A stretch of 64,000 nucleotides of DNA, taken from positions 2,604,001-2,668,000 of the forward strand of contig JAHLEZ010000010.1 in the NCBI GenBank assembly GCA_020726505.1, given 5' to 3'. Origin of the DNA: Leptodontidium sp. MPI-SDFR-AT-0119. Its lineage: Eukaryota > Ascomycota > Leotiomycetes > Helotiales > Leptodontidiaceae. Positions 45,537 to 57,179 of this stretch are shown here, one piece after another; the stretch's first letter is position 1; every line of letters starts with the position of its first letter. The notes under the pieces were generated by a model, which saw only the letters and a list, made by a program, of their open reading frames with translations, was not told the DNA's origin and made no database searches. The translations under genes were made by a program, and so were the position numbers.

Positions 45537-46338
45537 AGACTTTCTTCCCCCGTGTCTCGACTTATCTCTCCTCTCCTCTGTAAGGCCCTATCTCAAGGCG
45601 AGATCCTCGGCGACGAAACTATCCTCTACTACATTAATCTCATATACTTAAACAATATATTAAATTAGACCTTTATATTCTTTCCGCTCCTCCTCGCTAA
45701 GCTTTAAATCTAAATATAGAAGGAGGCTAGCTAAAATACTATTAATACTGTCCGAATTCGATGTGCCGACCCCTCCTCCGAAATTAGTAAGGTCGTGTCC
45801 GAATATATTATACTTAAGAAGCTTACACTATTAACCCTCTATAAGCGCAGCCGAGTCGTATACGTGGAAGTATATAAAAATACTAATTATATTTACTATA
45901 ATACTTATCTATAGATAGATAAGGACACCTTAAGATTAATAGTAAGATCTTATAAAGAATTCTTATCCCTTATAGATAGTATAAATACGAACTTAGCGAA
46001 GGGACTAATTAAGTTAGAGTTATTATTCCGGGCATACTTCTCTTGTAAGGTAAGTAAGATCAGGGCAAAGTAAAAGTTTAAATAGAATCGCGATAAGTTC
46101 TTACAGAAATTATTACAGTTTAAAGGCCTAAAGTAATTATTATTTATTATTAATAAAGCGGAGTAGTCTATCTAGAGACGGAATAAGACCGAGGCAGTGG
46201 ACTAATTATAGCTAATATAGAAGAAGGCCTTTAAGAAGTCTACGAGCCCTCCTAAAGTTAGAGGGATACTTATGAAGTCGGAGGTAGTTAAACAGTACTC
46301 AGGTATCTCGGGATTACGGATATATTATAATAGGCTAT
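45537..46338 (+). pseudogene. Giant-element gene A, unknown protein
   Basis: A continuous plus-strand frame with about a dozen RIP-type stops: SPLLCKALSQGEILGDETIL, YYINLIYLNN, later SEISKVVSEYIILKKLTLL, RSRVVYVEVYKNTNYIYYN, LRLIVRSYKEFLSLIDSI and a basic C-terminal half. The early LGDETILYYINL loosely resembles the start of Ulp1-type proteases (LxDexInxYL), but the His and Cys regions are not visible, so no function is given. About 270 residues. Confidence 0.45.
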
Positions 46339-46572
46339 TCTAAGTAAGGAAGAGGGCAATTAGGAAAGTGTATTGAATTTTTGTTAGAAAGAAGTATATA
46401 ATAATATCACACAAGTTCCTAAGTTTTCCTAATAGTATAATTTTCCGTGATAACTAATTATTAGTCATCGCCTTAATAACAAGATTTTAATCACTAGTAC
46501 AAAACCTTCCCCTATCCGCGGTCTTTATATATAATAAGTTTCTAGTTATATATTATATAAATAGAGTCTATT

Positions 46573-46599
46573 ATTTTAATATACTAGTATACTAAAATA
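46573..46599. promoter_or_regulatory. Intergenic palindrome P3
   Basis: ATTTTAATATACTAGTATAC then TAAAAT. Paired with P4, followed by the same ATTCCTCCC sequence as P4. Confidence 0.8.
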
Positions 46600-46630
46600 T
46601 TCCTCCCTTACCTCAATGTCAAGAGTTTAT

Positions 46631-46658
46631 TGTTTTAGCGTGCTAATATACTAAAATA
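46631..46658. promoter_or_regulatory. Intergenic palindrome P4
   Basis: TGTTTTAGCGTGCTAATATA then CTAAAAT; followed by ATTCCTCCCC as at P3. About 135 bp upstream of the ATG of gene B. Confidence 0.75.
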
Positions 46659-46793
46659 TTCCTCCCCTTGCCTCGTTATTGTAAGAACGCCCGTGCCTAA
46701 GCTATTAGAATCCCGTTATATATAAATAACGCGCTTCCTAGTATATCGCCATTTTGTCTACCCTCTATTAGTTAACGTCTACACTTACTCACG

Positions 46794-47480
46794 ATGAGAT
46801 TCAAACTATCAGTCGAATTGCTCTGAGTAACAGTAAAAGCCCCCTCCTCTCCCGACTTGCGTTATTTATACTAATACTCTCTAGTTCGTAGATGTAACGG
46901 AGGACCTCTTTATAAGATAAAGCGCAGTCGATATGTATAATATTGCGTATTAAGGTCAGTAATCTTCCTCGAGCTTCGACGTCGCCTAATAAGAATAATA
47001 TAACACCCCCCTGTCTATTAGAATTTAGAGTCGACTTCTGCTAGCTATGCCTCTTTTTCTTCTCCCTCTTCGACATCGGTCTCCCTACCCTCGCTCCCTA
47101 AAGCCCCGGCTTCCTCAACCCCGGCGAACCTGAGTCTTCTTCTCACCGAGACCTTAATTATAACCTCTATATCGAAACCGGCCCTTTACCTTTTAAAAAC
47201 CCTTACTTCTTTATTAACACTAAAATCTTCTCCTTCCCTTACTAAACCTCCGGCTTCCTTAACGACATTATAGTCTTCTCCTTCTCTTATTAAGCCTCCC
47301 GCGTCGAGTTCCCAACAACTATCGACATAGACTCCGACTAACCCCTTAATTACTATATCTATAGTAAATACTATAGTAAAGAATATACTATTAGCGAAGA
47401 TTACGAAGATTAGGCCACTCTTATACCTAGGCAGTTTATAATAAAGAACGTTAATACGCTAGTTAAATAAGAAGGCAATT
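46794..47480 (+). pseudogene. Giant-element gene B, unknown protein
   Basis: ATG at 46794 with MRFKLSVELL, then APSSPDLRYLY, YSLVRRCNGGPLYKIKRSRY. After a frame change a second coherent stretch reads RDLNYNLYIETGPLPFKNPY, SGFLNDIIVFSFSY, ASRVEFPTTIDIDSD and an acidic, Tyr-rich end (YSKEYTISEDYED). It may be one gene with an intron or indel. Not recognised. Confidence 0.4.
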
Positions 47481-47689
47481 ATATTTAAGGCAATTTTAGT
47501 GTATATATAAGTCCGTAACATCTATATTTGTGATCCTCGAACTAAACCCACGGACATAATTATTTATATATAAACTGCTCACCTCTTACTTTCCCACAAG
47601 CCTCCTACCTTCTAAGAGTATGCCCTATTACCAGTTTGATTCTTTATAGTATATACATAAGCTAAGAAGCCATCTAAGTTAAGCTAATT

Positions 47690-48620
47690 AACCCCTTATT
47701 AAACCGAAGCAACTTATTAGTCGTCATCCGCCTTTTCTACTAGTATATCGTGCTTAAAAATAAGCTAGTAAGCACATAACTTAGCCTTAGTCGACTTACT
47801 TAGTACTCTATTTATTTTACTTAGCACTTTATTAACTACCTAGGAAAATTAGCAAGGAGTCGTAATATAGTACACAGAGCCTACTTAAAGCTTTTCGTAG
47901 AACTCGTCGCAGCGCGTAGTACTAACCTTAACCTTAATCTCCCCACTCTCGTCCACGAGCTTAAGATCAAACACCTTCTAGTCTATAGTCTTAAAATACT
48001 TAATCTTTAACTTATAAACCACGCGAACTTTAATAATCTACTTAAAAGTATAAGGCGACAGTAATTTAATAAGAGATATATTCGCGTAAAAGGGAAGGTT
48101 TAAAGAGGAGGATTCGCTTTAGAAAGGATTAAGATTAAGGCCCTTTAGCTTCGCAAGTCAGATCACAGTAAATATAACAAGTTAATTAATCTTCTCGACT
48201 TCACTTAGGCCCTCGAGGACGTCGAAATCAAAAACTATTAAGATTCTACTAGAGTTAATAAATAATCTCAAATTAAGTACGAGTGATTATAGACTTCAAG
48301 TCATTAATAAAGTCAGCTTAGTATCCCTTTAACTACACTATAAAACCTTCCTTTAACTTCTCGTCTTAAATAACTCTCTCAGATTGTACCTTTAACGACA
48401 GATTAGTATATACTTAATTTTTATATAAGGCAACTTACTAGCTAGTACTATGCACCTCACTGAGTTATTAATATCACTTAAGACAATAGTATATCTTGCC
48501 ATTATAATAATTAACACGTTTAAAACCGGTTTGACCTTTAAGTACTAGCAAATCAAGGACTAGCCTTTAGAGATCGCTGACGTGTTATATAAGGCATCGC
48601 TAAAGATATTATTAAGTTAA
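47690..48620 (-). pseudogene. RPA70-like (replication protein A large subunit) homologue
   Basis: Minus-strand frame with RIP-type stops. N-terminal part: SAISKG-SLIC-YLKVKPVL, NVL and RYTIVLSDINNSVRCIVLA, matching the RPA70N layout (GAI...PVLQVL...RYRLLLSDG...MLA). After a linker comes the DBD-A OB fold: LLSPYTFK-IIKVRVVYKLK, VFDLKLVDESGEIKVKVSTT, RCDEFYEKL and VGSVYYITTPC, then CAY-LIFKHDILVEKADDD. RPA70 of eukaryotes has S-P-Y-x-x-K-W, LLDESGEI, F and VYYIS at the same places. The zinc-finger DBD-C was not seen, so the protein may be short or continue with another exon. It should bind single-stranded DNA during element replication (inference). Lies divergently from gene D, with P5 between them. 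Confidence 0.78.
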
Positions 48621-48841
48621 ATTAGTAGAAGCGTATTCCTTTTTTAAGTAACTTACTTTAATACTCCCCGAGTGATTTAATCGTACATTACGTCTATTAT
48701 TTTATGTAAGTGTAAATAGTGTCTTTGTTAATAAAAGAAGGACGACTTTACTTTATTTGTTTTAGTTGTTTAGTTAATAGCGCAAAGGTAACGTATCTCG
48801 GGGTAAGTTAGCCCGTGCGCGCGCGTTAACTAGCAATTATT

Positions 48842-48869
48842 TGTTTTAATATATTAATATATTAAAACA
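48842..48869. promoter_or_regulatory. Intergenic palindrome P5 (perfect 28 bp)
   Basis: TGTTTTAATATATT and its exact complement. Sits between the divergent RPA-like gene (-) and gene D (+), beside a GTGCGCGCGCG block at 48812-48825. Confidence 0.85.
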
Positions 48870-48949
48870 TTTAACTTATAATATAACTAAACCTTATCGC
48901 TTACTTAATAAATACCACAATTATAGTATCCTATAATCTTAAGACGTAG

Positions 48950-50880
48950 AGTAATAACTCGAAACAGTTAATCTTACCTTGTAAGATCGCTACGAAACGT
49001 AAACGCGCGACTAAGACCGAAACCTTAGGTAATAAGAGTAAGAAAGCTCTGAAGAAGGGGTAGAAGAAGAGTAAAGTGAACATTATAATAAAAAATACAG
49101 AGTAAAAAGAAAAGAACAAGTTTTCTTAATAGAGAGTTCAGGCGGTAAAGGCTAGATAATATACTTTTTTAACCCTCCTTCTTTATCTTATATTGACCGT
49201 CTTAAAGTATTATTACTAACCGCGCTACAGAGTATCCTCGAAACTCACTCTAGCGCGTAAAGGGCGGTCTAGCGCGTAATATACGTTATTAGCGGTGAAA
49301 AACCAAGCGACAAGGTATCTTTTAATTCTAGTACACTTAAGATGATCCTTATAGAGGCTTACTATAAAAGCCAAGTTCTGACGTCTAACTAACTATAAGA
49401 TCTTATATACAAGGACTTAAATTAAGAAACCCTTATTAGTGTAATCGTTAATTATAGCGAAAATAACTAAATTAAGGACTAAGTCACTTAAAAGATCGTT
49501 ACCGAAACATTATTTAGAGGGATTAGTTAACTACTTAAGACCTTCAGTGACATCTCAGGTGTCATCGATTTCCCTCTACCCCCGACAGACTTCGAACTAA
49601 GGCTCCCCTCTAAACTTAGCCGTACTATTATAAACGCTAAAGCCGCTTCTGAATATATAGCTAATATTATCTTTACTAATTAATTAATTAAGTACTACAT
49701 CGATATAAGTCACGCTAAGCTCGTAGCTCTCACGGGACAATGTGAAAAGATTTAGTTCGTCGTACTATGTACTGAAGCTAACGTCTCCCTCCTCCTCGAA
49801 CCGGACTATAACTTCTAATCCCTTACTACTAAGTTATATAATCTTATAGTAATCCGCTAAACTTTAAGCCACGTCCTTTTCCTCCCTCTAAGGTTAATTC
49901 ACGTAACTTTTATAATCACAGCCGGAATTCTATATAGCAATTCTTTCTACATATATTAGAATATTTAAGGGACAACAATAAGAATAGTTTACGCCTTAAA
50001 TAAAAATAAAAAAGGAAATAACGAAGATAAACTAAACTATGTCGTTAAGTTATAATTAGACACCTTAAAGGAAGGCATAAAGTAAAAGCCTTTACGTCAA
50101 GAGATTAAGGCGGCGATTAAATCGGCTTACCTTTAGAACCTTCATAAAGACAAGGGGCTCTTGAAATATACTAACTAAGTAAAGGCTTTCATTACAAAGC
50201 ATTTCCTAGAAGCCACACTTAAGGCTTTAGATATAGTAAAAGATAGAGTGATAAACCGACCGTTAGTACTTAAGTTACAGGACTAAGGCGTAAAGTAAGA
50301 CGAGGATAAAAGTAATAAGTTAAAGGAAGAGGATAATATACTAAAATAATAAAGTATAGAAGACTAAATGAAAGGCGAGGGTAAAGAATTAGAAAATACA
50401 AGCGTAAATAATAAAGAGGAGTTAAAGGAAGATATTAATAAGCAAGGAAATCATATTCTAAAGTAAGAGGATAACGAGGGAAGTAAGTATACGACTAATA
50501 AGGCGAGTGAGGAAGAGGGTAACGAGGACGAGAATAGTAAGACAAGCAAGGAAGAGAGTAATAAGAAGATATATAACTAAGCGAGCGAGGAAGAAGAAAG
50601 TGAAGAGGTATATAATTAAGCGAGCGAGGAAGAGGAAAGTAAGGAAGTATATAGCCAGGCGAGTAAGGTAAAGGGAAGTAATAATAAGAAGGATAAAGAG
50701 AGCAAGGAGAGTAAAAGTGAAAATAAGGAGGATAAAGAGAGTAAGGAGGGTAAAAGTGAGGATAAGGACGATAAGGTAAGCTAAGACTAAGATAATGCCG
50801 TAATTTAAGACAGCGACGAGTAAATAGAGGTTCAGGAGACTGAGTAGTACTAAATAAGTAGTTAAGTAATATAGTATTAT
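48950..50880 (+). pseudogene. Giant-element gene D, basic N-terminus and long acidic repeat tail
   Basis: Starts with a strongly basic stretch (KIATKRKRATKTETLGNKSK, KKALKKG-KKSK). After a frame change near 49180 a long frame reads YIDRLKVLLLTALQSILETH, DISGVIDFPLPPTDFELRLP, SRTIINAKAASEYIANIIF, LVALTGQCEKI-FVVLCTEAN. The last 180 residues are Glu/Lys/Ser-rich with a 13-residue unit (Y-N-Q-A-S-E-E-E-E-S-x-E-V) repeated every 39 bp at 50581, 50620 and 50659. About 600 residues. A charged DNA- or chromatin-associated protein is conceivable; not identified. Confidence 0.5.
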
Positions 50881-51151
50881 ATATAAAACTAGTAATCAGA
50901 TTGCCTTATGTCAAATTATTAGTCATTAACTAAGTCAGGAAGTAATAATAGATTAGTGGTTATAACCTAAATTAAGAAGGCATAACAAATTATTAGTTAT
51001 TAACTAAGTCTAGGGGTAATAATACAAGAGTAATCACTAACTAAGTCAGGACGTGATAACAGATTAATAGTCACTAATTACTTTCGGGATAAATAGTTAT
51101 AAGTAGTATTTCTATATAAATAAGATTCCTAATAAAAAATAATTATTAATT

Positions 51152-51177
51152 CTTTTAATATACTAATATACTGAAAC
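51152..51177. promoter_or_regulatory. Intergenic palindrome P6
   Basis: CTTTTAATATACTAATATAC then TGAAA. It lies between the 3' ends of gene D (+) and gene E (-), so not every copy can be a promoter. Confidence 0.75.
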
Positions 51178-51239
51178 TCCTTATATCTATACACTCCTAA
51201 GTATTCACTCTTTTAACATAAAGAGCTCGGCAGGGTACC

Positions 51240-54054
51240 GTGAGATACTCCCCGGCCTATATACACCCTTCCCCCACTAAGATAAGCCGTCTTATACCAC
51301 CGACCACTAAATCCGCCTACTAGTGTCCTTTGCCGTCGAGATTAAGGTCCTATTTCCATCTAGTAGCGGAATTATCTAATAAAATAAGAAGAAGTTAACG
51401 AAAAAGTTGTATTACTATTCTTTCCAAATCTTTAAGTGCGAGTTCAAAATAGTATCTACCTTTTAATACATTACTTAGTACTACTTGTTATTAAAATATT
51501 TACGATTATAACTTAGACCAGATAACCATAAATAATCGAATATTATCCGCGGATCCTTAATCTTTGTCTTATTAGAAATACACAGATATAAAGGAGTCTA
51601 AAAGTATTATACCAAGTCGTTATAATAAAAGGTAATATTGTTATCTTCGATCTTGCTCTGTATCTCTAGTTATTCTAAATTCCCTTCCTTTATTAGTACT
51701 TAAAGGACAACTTGTCGATACCTCCGGAAATATAAATAATTTAACAAATTCAAGACCTTCTTTAGATATAAGTGCCCTACGGCCTCTAAGAGTAGCTTTA
51801 GGACATTATCAAGCTCTTAGGCAACTCGCTTTACTTCGCGTGTCTTCTAATCGAGCCCTAAGATATCTCCAGATACTATTAAAAAATTAGGCTGGATATC
51901 TTCCTATATCTTAAGGCGCGCCTAATTAACGACCGGCAAGAACTAGGCGTAGCCTGTCTAAGTTAAGGTCGACTTAAATCTTAACCTACAGCGTAAAGTC
52001 TTATCTTGCCCTTAGTATTAGTCATACTAAAGAGTTCCCACTTTATATAACGCCCCTTAAGTAAAGAAGTATTATAGGCATTTTAGGAGGGCGTAAAGTA
52101 AGTAACTCCGACCTTTATTAATCTTGTTACTTAAGGCGGTTATAGTAACTGCCTTAAATAACTTATAAAACTTCTTAATATTACTTACTATAAAGTCGTA
52201 GTACCGCGGAGACGTAATCGCCTATACGAAAGGCGGGGTTTATAACTATTAGTAGAATATAACATCTTCCCGGTCCTCGATCGCCTTCGTCTGGATCTTA
52301 TTAAAATAGACCAAGAGAACGGTACTAAGTAGTCGAGCCTCTAGCCGGAGCGACTTTGCCCGGCCACGAGCCGCCTTATAACTAGTTATAAATCGTGTCT
52401 TATTATTTGTGTAACTATTCTCGATTGTCGCTCGCTCCTTCTTTCCTGTAAGTTTCCTATTTAAGGCAATAGAGAGTTAAGTGACTTGATCAAGACAAAG
52501 CTTTAAAAGGCTAAGGTTACTAAAGAGATAGATTATTCTTACGTCGCAGATTTCCTTCTTAATTATATAATACTACAAGTACTTTAATCTAACTTTATAA
52601 ATCCAAGAACCTTTGACTAGTTTGTGCGTTATATTACACGCCTCAGCTAAGAACTTGACGTTATAGTACTCCGTTACGCCTAAGGGCCCTTTAGGGTATA
52701 AGTTCTTTAGAAGTTTCTTTAAGTAATATCGCTTTTATAAGTAAACTTAAGCTTCCTTATAATCGTTCTTACTTATAGTAAGAGCGCTAGGGCAGATTTC
52801 GATTACGACATTAATAAAGAGATCCTCGTGTAATAAGAACTCCTAATTAAATATAATATTTAACTTATTATAATAGTTTATAATAACTATTAAGAAAGAT
52901 TCTTGACCTTAGAACTATAACTTGTGTCCTTTACCCGTGATATATAGAAAAGGGTTAATAAAGTCTTTAAAACCGTCCCTAGATATAATATTTAGGATTA
53001 TTGTCTAAATTACTTCGAGATATTTCGCTTAGATTAAGTAAGTTCGGTGCTACTTTGTTTTTGAATCCTCTTTTCTAGACTGTGTCTCGCTTGCCTTTAC
53101 TCCAGCGTTTAACTAAGTAATAAACTAAGTAAGTAATATATACTAAGTGACTATATTATAAGCCTAAGCGAAAATACTCTTTATTATAATATAATTAGAG
53201 AAGTGAGTTAATTATTTATTCGTTAACCCCTTAGTCTAAGTACTATCTGGATTATAGAGGTTAAGGAAGAACACATAAACGGCAAAATCATAGATACTTA
53301 TAATACTATTAATATATAAGTGTGGAATATATTAAAGTTATATTGTTACTTCCTTTAATTTACGGGTGAATTTGTCGTATAAATATATAAACGTTCGCTC
53401 GATCTTGACATCACTTGTAATCCCCCGCACGTACTAGTATAATAGACAGTAAAAGAACTCGCATCAAATAACTACGAGAAATATTAGTAAAGCCCTTATA
53501 TTATTAATATTACTATTTATTAAAATGAATATTTACGCGACTTCTTTTAACTTAAGACAAATGTTCTTCACTAGTAACGACACGTCCGTCATTCTTGTTA
53601 TAAGCTCTTTAATATACGAAGCTAGTGAGACAAAGAGCTTCTTACTTGCCCTTTAATTACTACGAAAAAGCGTATTCTTAAGCCTAGTAGTTATTTTTAG
53701 AAACTAATAGACTGCCTTATATATGGCGTTTAAAATATAGTGATTACTATTAGCTCTACGCTTATAGCGTATGGCATTTAGCTTATGTTGCCTTTCACTA
53801 TACCCTAGAATCCCTCCCTGAATTATTCTTAAGAAGGTTAATGCTAAATAATGAACATCGTTAGGTTAGTCTAATAACTTGTATCGATTAATAAGGTCCG
53901 GGAGTTTTAGGTCTTAATCTTCTCGTGGTAGTAGGCCTCCTTGCTCGTCGAAGAGATCTATAGGCTCGCCTATAGAATCGAGGGCTTCGTTATTGTTAGG
54001 AATATTTAGAATATTATTATTAAAATCCGTGGGCGATATTATAGGCGATGACAT
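51240..54054 (-). pseudogene. Giant-element gene E, large unknown protein (about 930 residues)
   Basis: ATG at 54054: MSSPIISPTDFNNNILNIPN, then EALDSIGEPIDLFDEQGG, HYLALTFLRIIQGGILGYSE, LFVSLASYIKELITRMTDVS, IERTFIYLYDKFTRKLKEV. The middle has FINPFLYITGKGHKL, HEDLFINVVIEICPSALTIS, KKLLKNLYPKGPLGVTEYYN, VKFLAEACNITHKLVKGSW, ATIENSYTNNKTRFITSYKA, and the end PNFLIVSGDILGLD-KTREVK, VLKLLLEAVGHLYLKK, WGKGVYRPGS. One frame runs most of the length with RIP-type stops only. It is the longest gene of the element, as a replicase or recombinase would be, but no catalytic motif was recognised. Confidence 0.55.
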
Positions 54055-54239
54055 CTTTATATCTTCATCTTAAGTAGTACCTTAACCTAATTTTACCTTA
54101 ATCTCTAGCAACTACGAGAGCCTTTTCCTAAACCCTCTTATCTTTTAGTCTAGTTCCTTATAATAAACTAATCGACCTTTTCTTTCTGAAGGGCTTACGG
54201 AACTGCCCTCTTTTATATTAAATAATTTCAACGACAAGG

Positions 54240-55213
54240 GTTTTATTCCTTGAGAAATAAAGTATTAAGTATTTAGGGATAAATTAACTAGGTCGCTAAA
54301 AGAGTGATGTCTTAATTCTAATAAAAGAGGTCGTATAATTATAAAGCGTAAGTTTGAGTTAGACAAGATTCTTAAATTACTCCTCTTATTTAAGAAAAGG
54401 GTTTATATTAGAGTAAGGCTAAAAGTTGTCACTGGCAATACTTAAGGATTATTGTTTACGTTCAGAAGGGATAAAGATAAGTGAGGAGATTTAGAACGTG
54501 TAATTAATATAATCGTAGGATTATTATTTAAGTTTAAAGGTAATAGAGATAAGAGAGTAAGCTTAGATTGTGTAATTAACGCTATTTTAAGACTACTTTT
54601 TATATCTAGTAAGAGAGAATAAATAGTTATAAAGCTAGAATCCCTATTAAATAAGATCCTTATACTACGGCTTATATCTAATAAGAGAGAATGGATAGAA
54701 GTAAAGCTAGAATCTAAATTGGATAAGATCTTTAAACTGTGGCTTGTATTTAGTAAGAGAAAATAGATAGTAGTAAAGTTAGAATCTGTATTAAATAAGA
54801 TCCTTAAACTACGGCTTGTATTTAGTAGGAGAGAATAAATAGTAGCAAAACTAGAATCTGTATTGGATGAGATCCCTAGACTGCGGCTTGTATCTAGTAA
54901 GAGAGAATAAATAGTAGTAAAACTAGAATCTGTATTAGATGAGATCTCTAGATTATTTCCCGTGGTCGATAAAAGTGACTGTACTAGAGTAAACCTAAAG
55001 CTTGATAACTTCGAAGTATCTGAATCCTCCTTATACTTGCGACTCTGCCTTAGCGTCAAGAAATTTATAGTAGAGAGTCTAGGAGTCAGTCGAGGAGTAT
55101 TAAATGTATCGAGTTCTAGTAAAGGAGAAGTAGCGCAAGAAGCGGCCGATAAAGTTATAGAAGAGCCATATAAAGAGTTCTATTACGAATTAGTAGAAGC
55201 GGCTTTAATTTAA
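54240..55213 (+). pseudogene. Giant-element gene F, coiled-coil protein with 24-residue repeats
   Basis: Divergent from gene E. The plus frame reads KRGRIIIKRKFELDKILKLL, FKKRVYIRVRLKVVTGN, then about five tandem repeats of 24 residues (LVSSKRE-IVVKLESVLDEI plus P-R-L-R), spaced exactly 72 bp at 54599, 54671, 54743, 54815 and 54887. The C-terminal part (54962-55213) is free of stops: KSDCTRVNLKLDNFEVSESS, LYLRLCLSVKKFIVESLGVS, EEPYKEFYYELVEAALI. The heptad-like repeats suggest an oligomeric coiled coil. Antisense frames over the repeats are shadows. Confidence 0.6.
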
Positions 55214-55510
55214 ATAATTTATATAGTAATAAAACGATTTATTAGCCCTGCGATATTACTTCTCGATTGGCTCCTAGTTATAGACTAGCCTAGTAAAGTA
55301 CGCGGCCTTCTACGCCCTCTAGTTAATTGACTTCGAGAGGTAGTCGGCGATGCTCGTAGCCTTCCACGCACTTTCCCTGGTTTCGGCGAAGCTTTTGCCA
55401 TCGAATAAGTAACTAGTACTATATAATAAAAGTTCAAATAAGTAGAGTATATATCGAGGCATAAAGAAATAAAGAGCTAAGAGAGAAATAATAAAGGTGG
55501 TTTAATTAAT

Positions 55511-55536
55511 ATTTAAGTATACTAATATACTAAAAC
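55511..55536. promoter_or_regulatory. Intergenic palindrome P7
   Basis: ATTTAAGTATACTAATATAC then TAAAAC; between the 3' ends of gene F (+) and gene G (-). Confidence 0.8.
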
Positions 55537-55559
55537 CCCAAGGATTAGTTTTATTTACT

Positions 55560-57129
55560 AGGCGACCGCTGAAAACAGTCCTTACTATAAAAACCCTTAT
55601 ATTTATAAGAAATTAGTTTTATATATTTATAATTATAATACATAACTAAGCGTAATTTATTTATATATAGCCCTAAGTAATAATTATCCTCCCTTAAAGT
55701 AATAATTAATAATAAGTAATAGTAAACGATATAAGTCAAGTACGAATGTTATTAAGAAGAAGAGGCTTCGCTCGTAACTTTCTCCGTCTCTCGCAGGAAG
55801 TCAAGGGTTTAAAGTAAAAAGAAGTTTAATTTATAAGCCCCTCGTAGTACTTAAAGAGAAAAGAAAATAACACTTACGTCTCTTATAACGTAAGGAATTA
55901 AGTATTTTGCGGCCGAGTAAATACTAACTACTTTAGGGAAGGCGTCGAAGAGTACCTTAGTGATTTTCTCCGTTTTTTGAGTCTTGAGCTTGTGAATTCT
56001 AAAAGCCGTTAGAACTATAACTAGTGGGGGCTAAGGAAGCTACTTACTAGCTAGTAGTACTCTTCAGAAGAAGTACTATAATACTTTTCCTAAACTATTA
56101 TACTAGTATATAGATCTTATAGTACATTTATAACTGACTACTTAGTTATTCCTTCGTTAACTTCAATTAAGTGGCCAAGTATTCTAGGATATAACTGCGA
56201 ATGTCGACTCCTTATTTAGTTTCGTAACTTACTACTTAGAGAAAGTCTCGTAACTTTACCCTGTCTAGTCTTATTACTTTTGTTTATAAATATATATAAC
56301 TTTCGTATAATTTAAATTCACGTATTATATTAGTAATTTCAACTATTATCTCCTCTTTTGTGACTTTAGTCTCGACTTTAGCGTATAACGAGAAGAAGGT
56401 TTATATCTCAGGCATCGAGCTCTACTTGGACGCCTTCTTTACTGTAAGAACTGCCACTGACGCCTTAGCCTTGTCAAATTCGATGATTTTATCTAGAAGC
56501 TTAATAATTCGCGTTTAATAGGCTATTTTAAAAGTATTTTTAAAGAAGAACTCTTTAAGGAACGTAATTTATACTAAGGTGACGTTATATAATATAGCGG
56601 AGTTGTTTCTTTTTCTTTTAATTATTAATTACTATAGCTCGTACTGGAAAACGTTTATTACTTCTAAGTCTAAGCTTTAGCTTCGTTATTATATAGTAGC
56701 CGGTTAAGGACTTAATATCGATCTTATACTAGTTCCTGGCTTATTAGATACCTTTCTCTGTTTCGAAGGGCGCTGTTCCGCGGAGTCTGATATAAAAGGT
56801 GGTTCTAGAGAAGGACTTACTCGAGGTTCGTTTGAAGATAGTATATTCGAAGAAGTAAGGTTTAATAAGGGGGGATTCGAGGACGGCAGATTCGACGAGG
56901 GGGGATTTAATAACAATAGATTTAAAGACGGCAGATTTAACGAGGGGGGATTCGACGACAGTAGATTCAAGGACGGCAGATTTGAGGAAAGGGGATTCGT
57001 AAAAGGGATATCTAAGGAGGGGAGGTTTAGAGGGGCGAGCGTTAGAGAAAGGTGGTTCGAAGAGGTGAGGGGTGAGGTGACAAGGGTCGTAAAGGACATA
57101 TTAAGAGAAAGTATAGTTATAAAAGGCAA
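55560..57129 (-). pseudogene. Giant-element gene G, Pro/Ser/Asn repeat N-terminus and helical domain
   Basis: The upstream part (57129-56704, stop-free) has a run of pentapeptide-like repeats such as NLPSLNLLSSNPPSLNLPSL, followed by SNEPRVSPSLEPPF and QRPSKQRKVSNKPG. Beyond, through RIP-type stops, come LDLEVINVFQYEL, LIIKRKRNNSAILYNVTLV, TFLKEFFFKNTFKIAY, RIIKLLDKIIEFDKAKASVA, YAKVETKVTKEEIIVEITNI and IREFKLYESYIYL. No ATG start is certain. Unknown family; linker plus helical domain. Confidence 0.5.
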
Positions 57130-57179
57130 GGGGATTCGGTCCTAGTAAAGTAGAGGGAATACTATAAATATATTAAGGA

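Noticed and set aside
45537..46000. Ulp1/adenain-type cysteine protease in gene A
   Set aside because: Only a short LGDETILYYINL-like start resembles it; the His and Cys regions are not visible.
48931..49119. Hydrophobic minus-strand protein
   Set aside because: Phe/Leu-rich shadow of the basic Lys/Arg-rich N-terminus of gene D on the plus strand.
54442..55059. 205-codon Ser/Leu-rich minus-strand repeat protein
   Set aside because: Complement of the 24-residue coiled-coil repeats of gene F, whose plus-strand frame continues into stop-free, complex sequence.
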